Assembly (NCBI GenBank): GCA_026224995.1
Contig: JAMFRX010000572.1
Coordinates: 1-10,609, forward strand
Source of the DNA: Puia dinghuensis
GTDB taxonomy: Bacteria; Bacteroidota; Bacteroidia; Chitinophagales; Chitinophagaceae
DNA: 10,609 bases
Reading direction: 5' to 3'
This document shows positions 1 to 6,787 of the stretch, one piece after another. The notes beneath the pieces were generated by a model that saw only the letters and a program-made list of their open reading frames with translations, searched no databases and was not told where the DNA came from. Both the position numbers and the translations under genes were made by a program. The number at the start of each line of letters is the position of its first letter. Positions within the stretch are counted from its first letter, which is position 1.

Positions 1-274
1 CGTCGAAGCGGCCTCCATAGGGCTGCGAGTCCAGGTGAGAGCCCAGCATGAGCACCGGCGCTTCGCGATGACGTCCTTCCAGGCGGCCGATGAGGTTGCC
101 TAGCTGGTCGATGCGCGTTTGCATGCCCGCTTCCTTCATCCAGCGGGCGGCCAGCTCAAAAGCCTCTTTTTCCAATGCCGAGAGGGTAGGGCGGCAAACG
201 CCGGTCTCGCCGATGCGGCCGATCTGGCTCATCTGCTCAAAGTGTTGCTGAAGCCTTGCAGGGTTGATGGTCAT
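1..274 (-). CDS. M20-family Zn-dependent N-carbamoyl amino acid / beta-ureidopropionate hydrolase, N-terminal 91 codons only
   Basis: Partial gene: it starts at the ATG complementary to 272-274 and runs off the window at base 1. The 91 visible residues begin MTINPARLQQHFEQMSQIG and contain GSHLDSQPYGGRFD at about 78-91. This is the first metal-binding region of the M20 hydantoinase/carbamoylase group, with H80 and D91 as expected binuclear metal ligands and D82 beside them. Family members (HyuC-type carbamoylase, allantoate amidohydrolase AllC, yeast-type beta-alanine synthase Pyd3) cleave an N-carbamoyl or related C-N bond, releasing NH3 and CO2. The Gln-Pro after HLDS resembles, from memory, the HLDTQP version in Pyd3-type beta-alanine synthases, which favours N-carbamoyl-beta-alanine as substrate; this is inference. 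It lies 9 bp after preA in the same operon. The dimerisation domain and the remaining metal ligands are outside the window, so specificity cannot be settled. No Shine-Dalgarno is seen. Confidence 0.87.
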   Translation of the reverse strand, partial: MTINPARLQQHFEQMSQIGRIGETGVCRPTLSALEKEAFELAARWMKEAGMQTRIDQLGNLIGRLEGRHREAPVLMLGSHLDSQPYGGRFD

Positions 275-283
275 ATCCAGGTA

Positions 284-1552
284 TTAATGATCGTTTAACG
301 GAAGTCCGCGCTGCTGGTATTCCTTCCAGTTGACATAGTCAGGTCCCTTGCGTTGCTCTACCATCGTGATGCAGCTGTCCACAGGGCAGATCAGCTTGCA
401 CAGGTTACAGCCGACGCACTCTTCCTCTTTTATGGAATAGTTATTATACGGCTGGCCTTGTTCGATGTTGATGGCCTGGTGGGACGCGTCCTCGCAGGCG
501 ATATAGCAGAGGCCGCAATGGATGCATTTTTCGGGGTCGATGCTGGCGACGATATGGTAGTTGATATCGAGGTCTTCCCAGTGGGTGAGCGTGGGGACAC
601 TCCGGCCGATGAAATCGGTGGTGGTCTGAAAGCCTTTTTCGTCCATCCAGTTGCTCAGGCCCTCACAGAGGTCTTCGATGATGCGGAACCCATGGGTCAT
701 CACGGCGGTGCATACCTGCAAGGTAGTGGCGCCAAGCAGCAGGAACTCCGCCGCATCCTTCCAGGTGGTGATGCCGCCGATGCCGGAGACGGGGACCTTT
801 TGGGTGATGGGATCCTGTGCGATGGTGGTCAGCATCTTGAGGGCGATGGGCTTCACTGCCGGTCCGCAGTAGGCGCCGAAGGTGGAAAAGCCGCCGACGT
901 TGGGATTGGGGACGAAGGTATCCAGGTCTACGCCGGTGACGGATTGAATGGTATTGATGAGGGAGAGACCCTGGCTGCCCGCTTCTACGGCGGCACGGCC
1001 CGTAGGCACTACGGAATGGACATTGGGCGTAAGCTTGGTGATCACGGGGATGGTGGCGATCTCCATCACCCATTCCACGACGAGCCGGGCGATCTCGGGG
1101 TCCTGCCCTACGGCCGCGCCCATCCCGCGTTCCGTCATGCCATGAGGACAGCCGAAATTAAGCTCCAGACCATGGGCGCCCGTGGCTTCCACTTTGCGGA
1201 TCAGCTCATGCCAGCTTTCCCGGTCGTTGTCGGCCATGAGCGAGACGACCATGGCGCGGTCAGGGAAGAGGCGGATGCACTCTTCTATCTCGCGGAGGTT
1301 GAGCTCCAGCGGCCTGTCGCTGATGAGCTCGATATTGTTGAAGCCCATGACGCGGCTTCCGCCGAAGTCGACGGCGGAGTAGCGGGAGGATACGTTCTTC
1401 ACCTGGCTGCCCAGGGTCTTCCACACGACGCCGCCCCAGCCGGCTTCGAAGGCCCTGAGGACATTTATCTTTTTGTCGGTCGGCGGCGCGCTGGCCAGCC
1501 AGAAGGGGTTGGGTGAGCGAATGCCGAGGTAATCGGTTTCTAGATTTGCCAT
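284..1552 (-). CDS. preA: NAD(P)-dependent dihydropyrimidine dehydrogenase, catalytic subunit PreA
   Basis: A 422-residue protein close in length to E. coli PreA (about 411). It reduces uracil or thymine to the 5,6-dihydro base at an FMN site, taking electrons from PreT. Residues 1-310 form a dihydroorotate-dehydrogenase-like barrel with LNFGCPHGMTERGMGAAVGQ at 131-150 and the FMN-phosphate region SGIGGI at 256-261. The C-terminus has two [4Fe-4S] motifs: C343, C346, C349, C353 and C379, C382, C385, C389. The start at MANLETDYLG was chosen because it matches the family N-terminus and lies 2 bp after the preT stop. The frame stays open upstream to 1930, but that extension only overlaps preT and reads as low-quality Arg-rich sequence. 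Oddity: V148 sits where mammalian DPD has its catalytic Cys (LACGQ in DPD, AAVGQ here). I recall other bacterial PreA proteins also having Val there, so this need not mean loss of activity. Confidence 0.96.
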   Translation of the reverse strand: MANLETDYLGIRSPNPFWLASAPPTDKKINVLRAFEAGWGGVVWKTLGSQVKNVSSRYSAVDFGGSRVMGFNNIELISDRPLELNLREIEECIRLFPDRAMVVSLMADNDRESWHELIRKVEATGAHGLELNFGCPHGMTERGMGAAVGQDPEIARLVVEWVMEIATIPVITKLTPNVHSVVPTGRAAVEAGSQGLSLINTIQSVTGVDLDTFVPNPNVGGFSTFGAYCGPAVKPIALKMLTTIAQDPITQKVPVSGIGGITTWKDAAEFLLLGATTLQVCTAVMTHGFRIIEDLCEGLSNWMDEKGFQTTTDFIGRSVPTLTHWEDLDINYHIVASIDPEKCIHCGLCYIACEDASHQAINIEQGQPYNNYSIKEEECVGCNLCKLICPVDSCITMVEQRKGPDYVNWKEYQQRGLPLNDH

Positions 1553-1554
1553 GG

Positions 1555-2904
1555 TTAATGACGTTGATTGTTCATAACATAGTTTAAGATAGCGGCGCCA
1601 CCGTCCTTGCCGGCCTGTACGGCATCTACCACTTCCTTTCCGCCGTTGACGCAATCGCCGCCGGCGAAGACGCCGGGGAGGTTGGTAGTATTGCCGGTGA
1701 TCACGAGCCGCCCCCTGTCGTTGGTAAGCGACGTCGCATTGACCAGCGCTTCGTAAGGCATCTGCCCGGCGGCTTTTATCACCATATCTACCTCCAGCGT
1801 CACGGTCTCGCCGGTGTCCACCGGATACCGGCGTCCGCTGCCGTCGGCGATGCCGAGCTGCATGACACTGCATACGAGCTGCCGCACCTGTCCCTCTTCG
1901 CCAAGGATCTCCTTTGGGGCCGCCAGCCACAGGACCTTGCAGCCATCCAGTCTTGCGATCTCCAGCTCCGTCTCGGTGCAGGGCATCTCTTCCTGTGTCC
2001 GGCGATAGACCAGCGTGACCTCTTTCGCCCCCAGTCGTCTGGCCTGCGTAGCCGCGTCGATGGCGGTCATGCCCATGCCGATGACGGCCACTTTATCGCC
2101 AACGGGGACTGCCGGATAGCCGTTGGCCCGGATAGTATAGATGAACCCAATGGCGTCGACGACGCCCTGGAGCTCTTCGCCGGGGATCTCCAATTGCCGC
2201 GCCAGTCCGACCCCGAAGCCCAGGTATACGGCGTCATAGTTTTTGCGCAGCTGCTCCAGCTGGATATCCCTGCTCAGCTCCATGCCGTATTTGATGGTGA
2301 TGCCGCCGAGGGAGAGGATATAGCCGACCTCGTCCTCGCAAAAGGCGGGGGTCACCTTGTAAGCCGCGATGCCATAGGTCATGAGACCGCCGCCTTTGTT
2401 TTCCTTTTCGTAGATGGTCACGTCGATGCCTTCGCGCGACAGGAGGTGTGCGCAGCTCAGGCCTGCCGGACCAGCGCCGACGACCGCCACTTTTTTGCCG
2501 GTGGAAGGCTTGCGGGTGAACAGCGGCCATTTTTCGGCGATCGCCTTTTCGGTCGGATAGCGCTGCAGCTTAGCGATGGCGATGGGCTTCTCCTCCATCA
2601 GGTTGTACACGCAGGCCCCTTCGCAGAGCTTTTCGACCGGGCAGACCTTGGAGCAGCCGCCGCCCATGATATTCTGCTGGAAGATGGTGTAGGCAGAACC
2701 CTTCAGGTTATCGGTGGTGATCTGCTTGATGAACTTGGGAACGTTGATTCCTGTAGGGCAGCTCTTGGTGCAGGGCGCGTCATAGCAGAACAGGCAGCGG
2801 TTGGCTTCCACGAGGGCCGCATCCCGCGTTTCGAACGGGGGGTGGATATCGCTGAAGTTCTGCGCATATTCCTTGTCGGTGAGCCGGTGGTCGAGGATAG
2901 CCAT
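1555..2904 (-). CDS. preT: NAD(P)-dependent dihydropyrimidine dehydrogenase, flavin/FeS electron-entry subunit PreT
   Basis: A 449-residue subunit that oxidises NAD(P)H at FAD and passes electrons through FeS clusters to PreA. It corresponds to the N-terminal half of mammalian DPD and to GltD-like glutamate synthase small subunits. The N-terminal alpha-helical FeS domain (about 1-125) has CLFCYDAPCTKSCP (C37, C40, C45, C49) and CSKVCPVEKLCEGAC (C84, C88, C94, C98). By analogy with DPD, one cluster would use C37/C40/C45/C98 and the other C49/C88/C94 plus a Gln, here probably Q114 in AKLQRY. The FAD-binding Rossmann motif GAGPAGLSCAHLLSREG is at 143-159, the NAD(P) motif GMGMTAIDAATQARRLG at 276-292, and a second FAD contact, FAGGDCVNGG, near 413-422. 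It lies 16 bp after the ureidopropionase gene and 2 bp before preA, so the two subunits are probably co-translated. Nothing looks truncated. Confidence 0.96.
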   Translation of the reverse strand: MAILDHRLTDKEYAQNFSDIHPPFETRDAALVEANRCLFCYDAPCTKSCPTGINVPKFIKQITTDNLKGSAYTIFQQNIMGGGCSKVCPVEKLCEGACVYNLMEEKPIAIAKLQRYPTEKAIAEKWPLFTRKPSTGKKVAVVGAGPAGLSCAHLLSREGIDVTIYEKENKGGGLMTYGIAAYKVTPAFCEDEVGYILSLGGITIKYGMELSRDIQLEQLRKNYDAVYLGFGVGLARQLEIPGEELQGVVDAIGFIYTIRANGYPAVPVGDKVAVIGMGMTAIDAATQARRLGAKEVTLVYRRTQEEMPCTETELEIARLDGCKVLWLAAPKEILGEEGQVRQLVCSVMQLGIADGSGRRYPVDTGETVTLEVDMVIKAAGQMPYEALVNATSLTNDRGRLVITGNTTNLPGVFAGGDCVNGGKEVVDAVQAGKDGGAAILNYVMNNQRH

Positions 2905-2920
2905 AGTCAGATGATTGTTT

Positions 2921-3787
2921 CTATAATTCCGTTAGTTTACCGTAAGTCTCCGGCCGCCTGTCGCGATAGAACTGCCAGACGCTGCGTACCTCTTCTATCT
3001 TGTCCAGGTCGAACTCGGCGATCAGCAGTTCGTCCTTGTCTTCCGACGCCTGGGCGAAGATCTGACCGCGAGGGTCTACAAAATAGCTGTTGCCATAGAA
3101 GCGGCCGAGGTTCCAGGGCTTCTCTTCGCCGACGCGGTTGATGCAGCCCATGAAATAGCCGTTGGCGACTGCATGGGCGGGCTGCTCCAGCTTCCAGAGG
3201 TATTGGGAGAGGCCGGCTACCTTGGCGGAAGGATTATAGACGATCTCCGCGCCGTTGAGGCCCAGGCAACGCGCCCCGTCGGGGAAATGGCGGTCGTAGC
3301 AGATGTAGACGCCGACCTTGGCATAGCGGGTGTGGAAGACCGGGTAGCCCAGGTTGCCGGGCTTGAAGAAGAACTTCTCCCAGAAGCCCGATGTGTGGGG
3401 GATATGGTTCTTCCGATATTTGCCTAGCAGCGTGCCGTCGGCGTCGATGACAGCCGCAGTATTATAGAGTACGCCGGCCTGTTCTTTTTCGTAGATCGGG
3501 ACGATGATCACCATGGCGTACTTCTTTGCGTACTCCGTCATCAGCTGGACGGTAGGTCCGGGTATGGACTCCGCCGATTCGTACCAGGCGTTGTTCTGGC
3601 CGGGACAGAAATAGGGGGTGTTGAAGATCTCCTGCAGGCAGAGGATCTGTACGCCCTTTTGCCCGGCCTCGTCGATAAGAGGCAGGTGCTTTTGGAGCAT
3701 GGCCTCCTTGATCTCCTGAATAGTTCCTTCGCCTTCCGTCTTCGGAAGGCTCATCTGGATAAGGCCGGATCTGATGATTCTGGGCAT
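2921..3787 (-). CDS. Nitrilase-family beta-ureidopropionase (N-carbamoyl-beta-alanine amidohydrolase)
   Basis: A 288-residue single-domain carbon-nitrogen hydrolase, the usual length for bacterial members. Predicted to cleave N-carbamoyl-beta-alanine (from uracil) or 3-ureidoisobutyrate (from thymine) to the beta-amino acid, CO2 and NH3 in the cytoplasm. The nitrilase triad is visible: E53 in LCLQEIF, K126 in YRKNHIP, C163 in YICYDRHFP, with the accessory E137 in GFWEKFF. The match to animal UPB1 goes beyond the triad: I recognise the same RKNHIP, GNLG-PVF, NGAEI--NPSA, INRVG and FYG-SY blocks in order. That makes this subfamily more likely than N-carbamoylputrescine amidase or omega-amidase, though a close bacterial amidase cannot be excluded. 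It lacks the N-terminal extension of animal enzymes. It sits 9 bp after the dihydropyrimidinase gene, whose product it would use, and 16 bp before preT. A second, unrelated candidate for the same step lies at the end of the operon. Confidence 0.9.
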   Translation of the reverse strand: MPRIIRSGLIQMSLPKTEGEGTIQEIKEAMLQKHLPLIDEAGQKGVQILCLQEIFNTPYFCPGQNNAWYESAESIPGPTVQLMTEYAKKYAMVIIVPIYEKEQAGVLYNTAAVIDADGTLLGKYRKNHIPHTSGFWEKFFFKPGNLGYPVFHTRYAKVGVYICYDRHFPDGARCLGLNGAEIVYNPSAKVAGLSQYLWKLEQPAHAVANGYFMGCINRVGEEKPWNLGRFYGNSYFVDPRGQIFAQASEDKDELLIAEFDLDKIEEVRSVWQFYRDRRPETYGKLTEL

Positions 3788-3796
3788 AGCTTGATT

Positions 3797-5251
3797 TTAG
3801 ATATTACCACCTACTTTTTTCCTTTTAATAAACTGTCCATATCCTTTCTCTATCAGGCATTTATTCTTATCGATAGCCACCTGGCCGCGGAGGATCACCG
3901 TCTGCACTTTTCCCGTGAGCTCCCAGCCCTCATAGCCCGAATAGTCTACGTTCATATGGTGTGTCGCGGCCGAAAGGGTATGTTTCTTTACCGGGTCGAA
4001 GAGGACGAGATCCGCATCGCTGCCCGGCGCGATCGTTCCCTTGCGGGGGAAGAGCCCGAAGATCTTTGCGGGATTGGTACAGGCCACCTCTACGTATTTG
4101 TTGAGGCTGATCCTGCCCTTGTGTACGCCTTCACTGTAGAGCAGCTCCATCCGGTTTTCGATGGCGGGGTGACCGTTGGGTATTTTGGAAAAGTCTTTTT
4201 CGCCCATGAGCTTTTGTTTCCACATAAAGGGGCAGTGATCCGTTGCGACTACGTTCACCAGTCCCTGGTTGATGCCTGCCCAAAGGGTCGTCTGGTCCTT
4301 TTTCTTACGCAGGGGCGGGCTCATCACCCATTTGGCGCCTTCGAAATCCTCTTGGTAGAGGGAGTCGTCGAGCAGCAGGTATTGGATGCAGGTCTCCACG
4401 AACAGGTGTTGGTTGCGGCGGGTGGCGTTGCGGACTGCGTTCAGGGCGCCTTCGCAGGTGAGGTGTACGATATAGCCGGGGCAGCCCGTGTAGTCGGCGA
4501 TATCGGCAAAGCGGCCCGAGGCTTCCGCCTCCGTGACTTCGGGCTGGGAAAGGTAATGATAGCGGGGTGAGAGCTTGCCTTCGGCCCGGTGTTTTGCGAT
4601 CAGGTAGTCGATCATGTCGCCGTTGGTGGCGTGTACCGTCACCAGTCCGCCGTGCTGGCGCACCTCTTGCATGAGGGCGGTCATCTGCCGGTCGTCGATC
4701 ATGAGGGCGCCTTTATAGGCCATAAAGGTCTTGAAGGAGGTGATGCCTTCTTCTTCTATCATCTGGCGGATCTCGGCGCGGGTCCGGTCGTTGAAATCCG
4801 TTACCGCCATGTGGAAGCTATAGTCGCCGACGGCGGTGCCGCTGGCGCGGCCATTCCATTCGGCGAGCGCTTCGTGCAGGGTATGGCCTTGCGTCTGCAG
4901 GACGAAGTCGATCACGGTGGTGGTGCCGCCGAACAGGGCCGCCCGGGTCCCCGTTTCGTGGGTGTCGCTGGAGAAGGTGCCCATGAAAGGCATTTCAAGG
5001 TGGACGTGCGGGTCGATGCCGCCTGGGAAGACGAGCAGGCCGGTAGCGTCGATCACGGTGTCGGCGTTGGCTGGCAGCCGCGAGCCATTGGACGGCCCAT
5101 GGCCACCGGCATCGGTCGATGACCCCGAGCCAGCTGGCAGCCCCTGGCCGGCCAGCCCGATCGCGACGATCTTCTCGCCTTCGATCCGAATATCACCTGT
5201 ATAGTCGTCGGTGGCCGTTATGATGCGGCCATTTTTAATCAGTAGAGACAT
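3797..5251 (-). CDS. hydA: Dihydropyrimidinase (D-hydantoinase family) with a small internal insertion
   Basis: A 484-residue cyclic-amidohydrolase-superfamily enzyme that hydrolyses 5,6-dihydrouracil or dihydrothymine to N-carbamoyl-beta-alanine or 3-ureidoisobutyrate. Expected binuclear metal ligands are visible: H82 and H84 in GGIDPHVHLE, the carboxylated lysine K174 in SFKTFMAYKG, H207 in TVHATNGD, H263 in IVHLTCEG and D338 in VATDHCPF. Y179 is the likely substrate-loop tyrosine. The start MSLLIKNGRI matches the family N-terminus and overlaps the end of the NCS1 gene by 17 bp in another frame, suggesting translational coupling. Oddity: residues about 39-60 are a Gly/Ser/Pro-rich run between GLAGQG and LPANADTVIDATG. 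Removing 21 codons bounded by a 10-bp direct repeat would restore continuous sequence of 463 residues, nearer the family's usual length. The segment lies in the N-terminal beta-sandwich, away from the metal site. Hydantoinase activity on other cyclic amides is possible. Confidence 0.95.
   Translation of the reverse strand: MSLLIKNGRIITATDDYTGDIRIEGEKIVAIGLAGQGLPAGSGSSTDAGGHGPSNGSRLPANADTVIDATGLLVFPGGIDPHVHLEMPFMGTFSSDTHETGTRAALFGGTTTVIDFVLQTQGHTLHEALAEWNGRASGTAVGDYSFHMAVTDFNDRTRAEIRQMIEEEGITSFKTFMAYKGALMIDDRQMTALMQEVRQHGGLVTVHATNGDMIDYLIAKHRAEGKLSPRYHYLSQPEVTEAEASGRFADIADYTGCPGYIVHLTCEGALNAVRNATRRNQHLFVETCIQYLLLDDSLYQEDFEGAKWVMSPPLRKKKDQTTLWAGINQGLVNVVATDHCPFMWKQKLMGEKDFSKIPNGHPAIENRMELLYSEGVHKGRISLNKYVEVACTNPAKIFGLFPRKGTIAPGSDADLVLFDPVKKHTLSAATHHMNVDYSGYEGWELTGKVQTVILRGQVAIDKNKCLIEKGYGQFIKRKKVGGNI
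5070..5142. repeat. 10-bp direct repeats bounding a 63-bp in-frame insertion inside the dihydropyrimidinase gene
   Basis: GCTGGCAGCC occurs exactly at 5070-5079 and again at 5133-5142. The offset is 63 bp, exactly 21 codons. On the coding strand both copies read Leu-Pro-Ala in frame. Removing one copy plus the intervening DNA would join GLAGQG to LPANADTVIDATG, which reads like an ordinary hydantoinase-family N-terminal domain. The intervening residues are Gly/Ser/Asn/Pro-rich. A 12-bp perfect palindrome, CTGGCCGGCCAG, lies just outside at 5144-5155. The repeat is seen directly; the insertion history is inferred. Confidence 0.6.
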
Positions 5252-6776
5252 AGGTGGACTTGTTTGAATAAGAAAAGGCGCGTGCGGTCCGCATCAGCAG
5301 GCCATAGCAGCCTCCGGCGACGAAGAACCCCACGAACCACGCATAATTATAGAATTGCAGCATCCACGCGGGGAAAGTGCCGGGGCTCACTGCGCCCACC
5401 GCTGCCAGGAACCCGGGAATATTCGGCAGGATGCCCAGGATGAGGCTGATCACGGCATTGCGGTTGAAGCCGCCGGTATAGCGATAGATCCCCTGCGGGT
5501 CGTAGAGGTCTTTGAGCGACAGGTCCTGGCGACGGATGAAATAATAGTCGACGATCAGGATGCCGCCTACGGGGCCCAGGAGGCTGGAATAGCCGACCAG
5601 CCACGTGAAGATATAGCCGCCGGGGTCGGCGATCAGCTTCCAGGGGAAGATGAGCACGCCGGCGATGCCCGTGATCAGTCCGCCGGTGCGGAAGTTGATG
5701 CGGGCTGGGGCTAAATTGGCGAAGTCATTAGCCGGGCTGACGATATTCGCCGCGATATTGGTAGCGAGGGTACTGATGGCTACGGCGATCATGGCGATGC
5801 TGACGAGCAGCTTGCTGTCGAAGCGGCCGGCGAGCGCCACAGGGTCCCAGATGGTCGTGCCGTAGATGATCGTGGTAGAAGAGGTGACGACGACGCCGAT
5901 GAAGGCGAAGAGGGTCATGGCCGGCGGCAAGGCGAGGGCCTGGCCTTTTATCTGCGCCCGCTGGCTCACGGCATAGCGGGTAAAGTCGGGGATATTCAGC
6001 GAGAGGGTAGCCCAGAAGCCGACCATGCCCGTTAGTCCCGGAACAAAGAAGGCCCAGAAGGCGGCGCCGCTGGAAAAGCGGGAGGGCTGGGCCAGCACGG
6101 GGCCCAGTCCCCCATGCACATGGGAGATGGCCCACCAGAGGAGGGCCAGGGCCGCAAGCGGTAAGAAAAAGGCTTTAAATACCAGCAGCTTCCGGATGCT
6201 GTCGACACCCAGCCAGACCACCCACATGTTGAGCAGCCAGAAGAGGATAAAGCAGATGGCGGGACCTGTGGCCAGCCCCCAGGAGGCGGGGAATACTGGC
6301 GGCAGGGTCGCAAAAACGGGGATCCAAAGCCGAAGGCATTGGTAGAGGGCGAAGCCGCCGATCCAGGTTTGGATGCCGAACCAGCCGCAGGCAACGATGG
6401 CACGCAGGAGCGCGGGGATATTGGCGCCTTTGACGCCGAAGCTGGCCCGGGCATACACGGGGAAAGGTATCCCGTATTTGGCGCCGGCCCGGCCATTGAG
6501 GATCATGGGTATCAGGACGATGGTGTTGCCGAGGAAGATAGTGCCGATGGCCTGCCACCAGTTCATGCCGCCGCCGATGAGGGAGCTGGCCAGCATATAG
6601 GTCGGGATGCACAGGCACATGGAGATCCATAGCGCGGCATAGTTCCAGGTCGTCCAGGTCCGCCGGGAGGCGGGGACGGGAGCCAGATCTTCGCTGTAGA
6701 GCGAAGTGGCGGGCTCGCCAGGTCGGCCGGAATGCTGGCCGGCCTCCGGAGGATCAGAAAGCGGTGCAGAAGCCAT
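5235..6776 (-). CDS. NCS1-family nucleobase:cation symporter (uracil/thymine, or allantoin/hydantoin-type)
   Basis: A 513-residue integral membrane transporter, normal length for NCS1. By eye there are 12 hydrophobic segments, roughly at 45-66, 73-93, 120-148, 169-190, 196-216, 238-258, 283-306, 322-345, 364-384, 387-412, 441-461 and 474-495, after a hydrophilic N-terminus rich in Pro, Gly, Ser and Glu. Family blocks include NGRAGAKYGIPFPVYARASFG (94-114), CGWFGIQTWIGG (130-141), ATLSLNIPDFTRYA (256-269) and NIAANIVSPANDFANL (340-355). By analogy with the hydantoin transporter Mhp1 (W117, Q121), W132 and Q136 should stack on and hydrogen-bond the substrate ring; W255 may be the second stacking Trp. 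The location between the beta-alanine aminotransferase and dihydropyrimidinase genes makes a pyrimidine base the likely cargo, but the sequence alone does not separate uracil from allantoin, hydantoin or cytosine. Its 3' end overlaps the dihydropyrimidinase start. Confidence 0.94.
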   Translation of the reverse strand: MASAPLSDPPEAGQHSGRPGEPATSLYSEDLAPVPASRRTWTTWNYAALWISMCLCIPTYMLASSLIGGGMNWWQAIGTIFLGNTIVLIPMILNGRAGAKYGIPFPVYARASFGVKGANIPALLRAIVACGWFGIQTWIGGFALYQCLRLWIPVFATLPPVFPASWGLATGPAICFILFWLLNMWVVWLGVDSIRKLLVFKAFFLPLAALALLWWAISHVHGGLGPVLAQPSRFSSGAAFWAFFVPGLTGMVGFWATLSLNIPDFTRYAVSQRAQIKGQALALPPAMTLFAFIGVVVTSSTTIIYGTTIWDPVALAGRFDSKLLVSIAMIAVAISTLATNIAANIVSPANDFANLAPARINFRTGGLITGIAGVLIFPWKLIADPGGYIFTWLVGYSSLLGPVGGILIVDYYFIRRQDLSLKDLYDPQGIYRYTGGFNRNAVISLILGILPNIPGFLAAVGAVSPGTFPAWMLQFYNYAWFVGFFVAGGCYGLLMRTARAFSYSNKSTYVSTD

Positions 6777-6787
6777 AGGCAGAAGTT

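Noticed and set aside
353..1516. 387-codon plus-strand open frame opposite preA, and similar long plus-strand frames (2194-3141, 3659-4570, 7337-8257, 8163-8900)
   Set aside because: They lie wholly antisense to strongly supported genes. Their translations are Gly/Asp/Ala/Val/His-rich mirror images of GC-rich coding DNA and show no family motif.
1553..1930. Upstream extension of the preA frame, giving a 548-residue protein
   Set aside because: The extension overlaps preT and translates to Arg-rich sequence. The family N-terminus MANLETDYLG starts at 1552, right after the preT stop.
5144..5155. CTGGCCGGCCAG palindrome as a regulatory site
   Set aside because: It is internal to a coding region and made of GGCC units common in this GC-rich DNA. 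It is mentioned only as a possible mark of the adjacent insertion.
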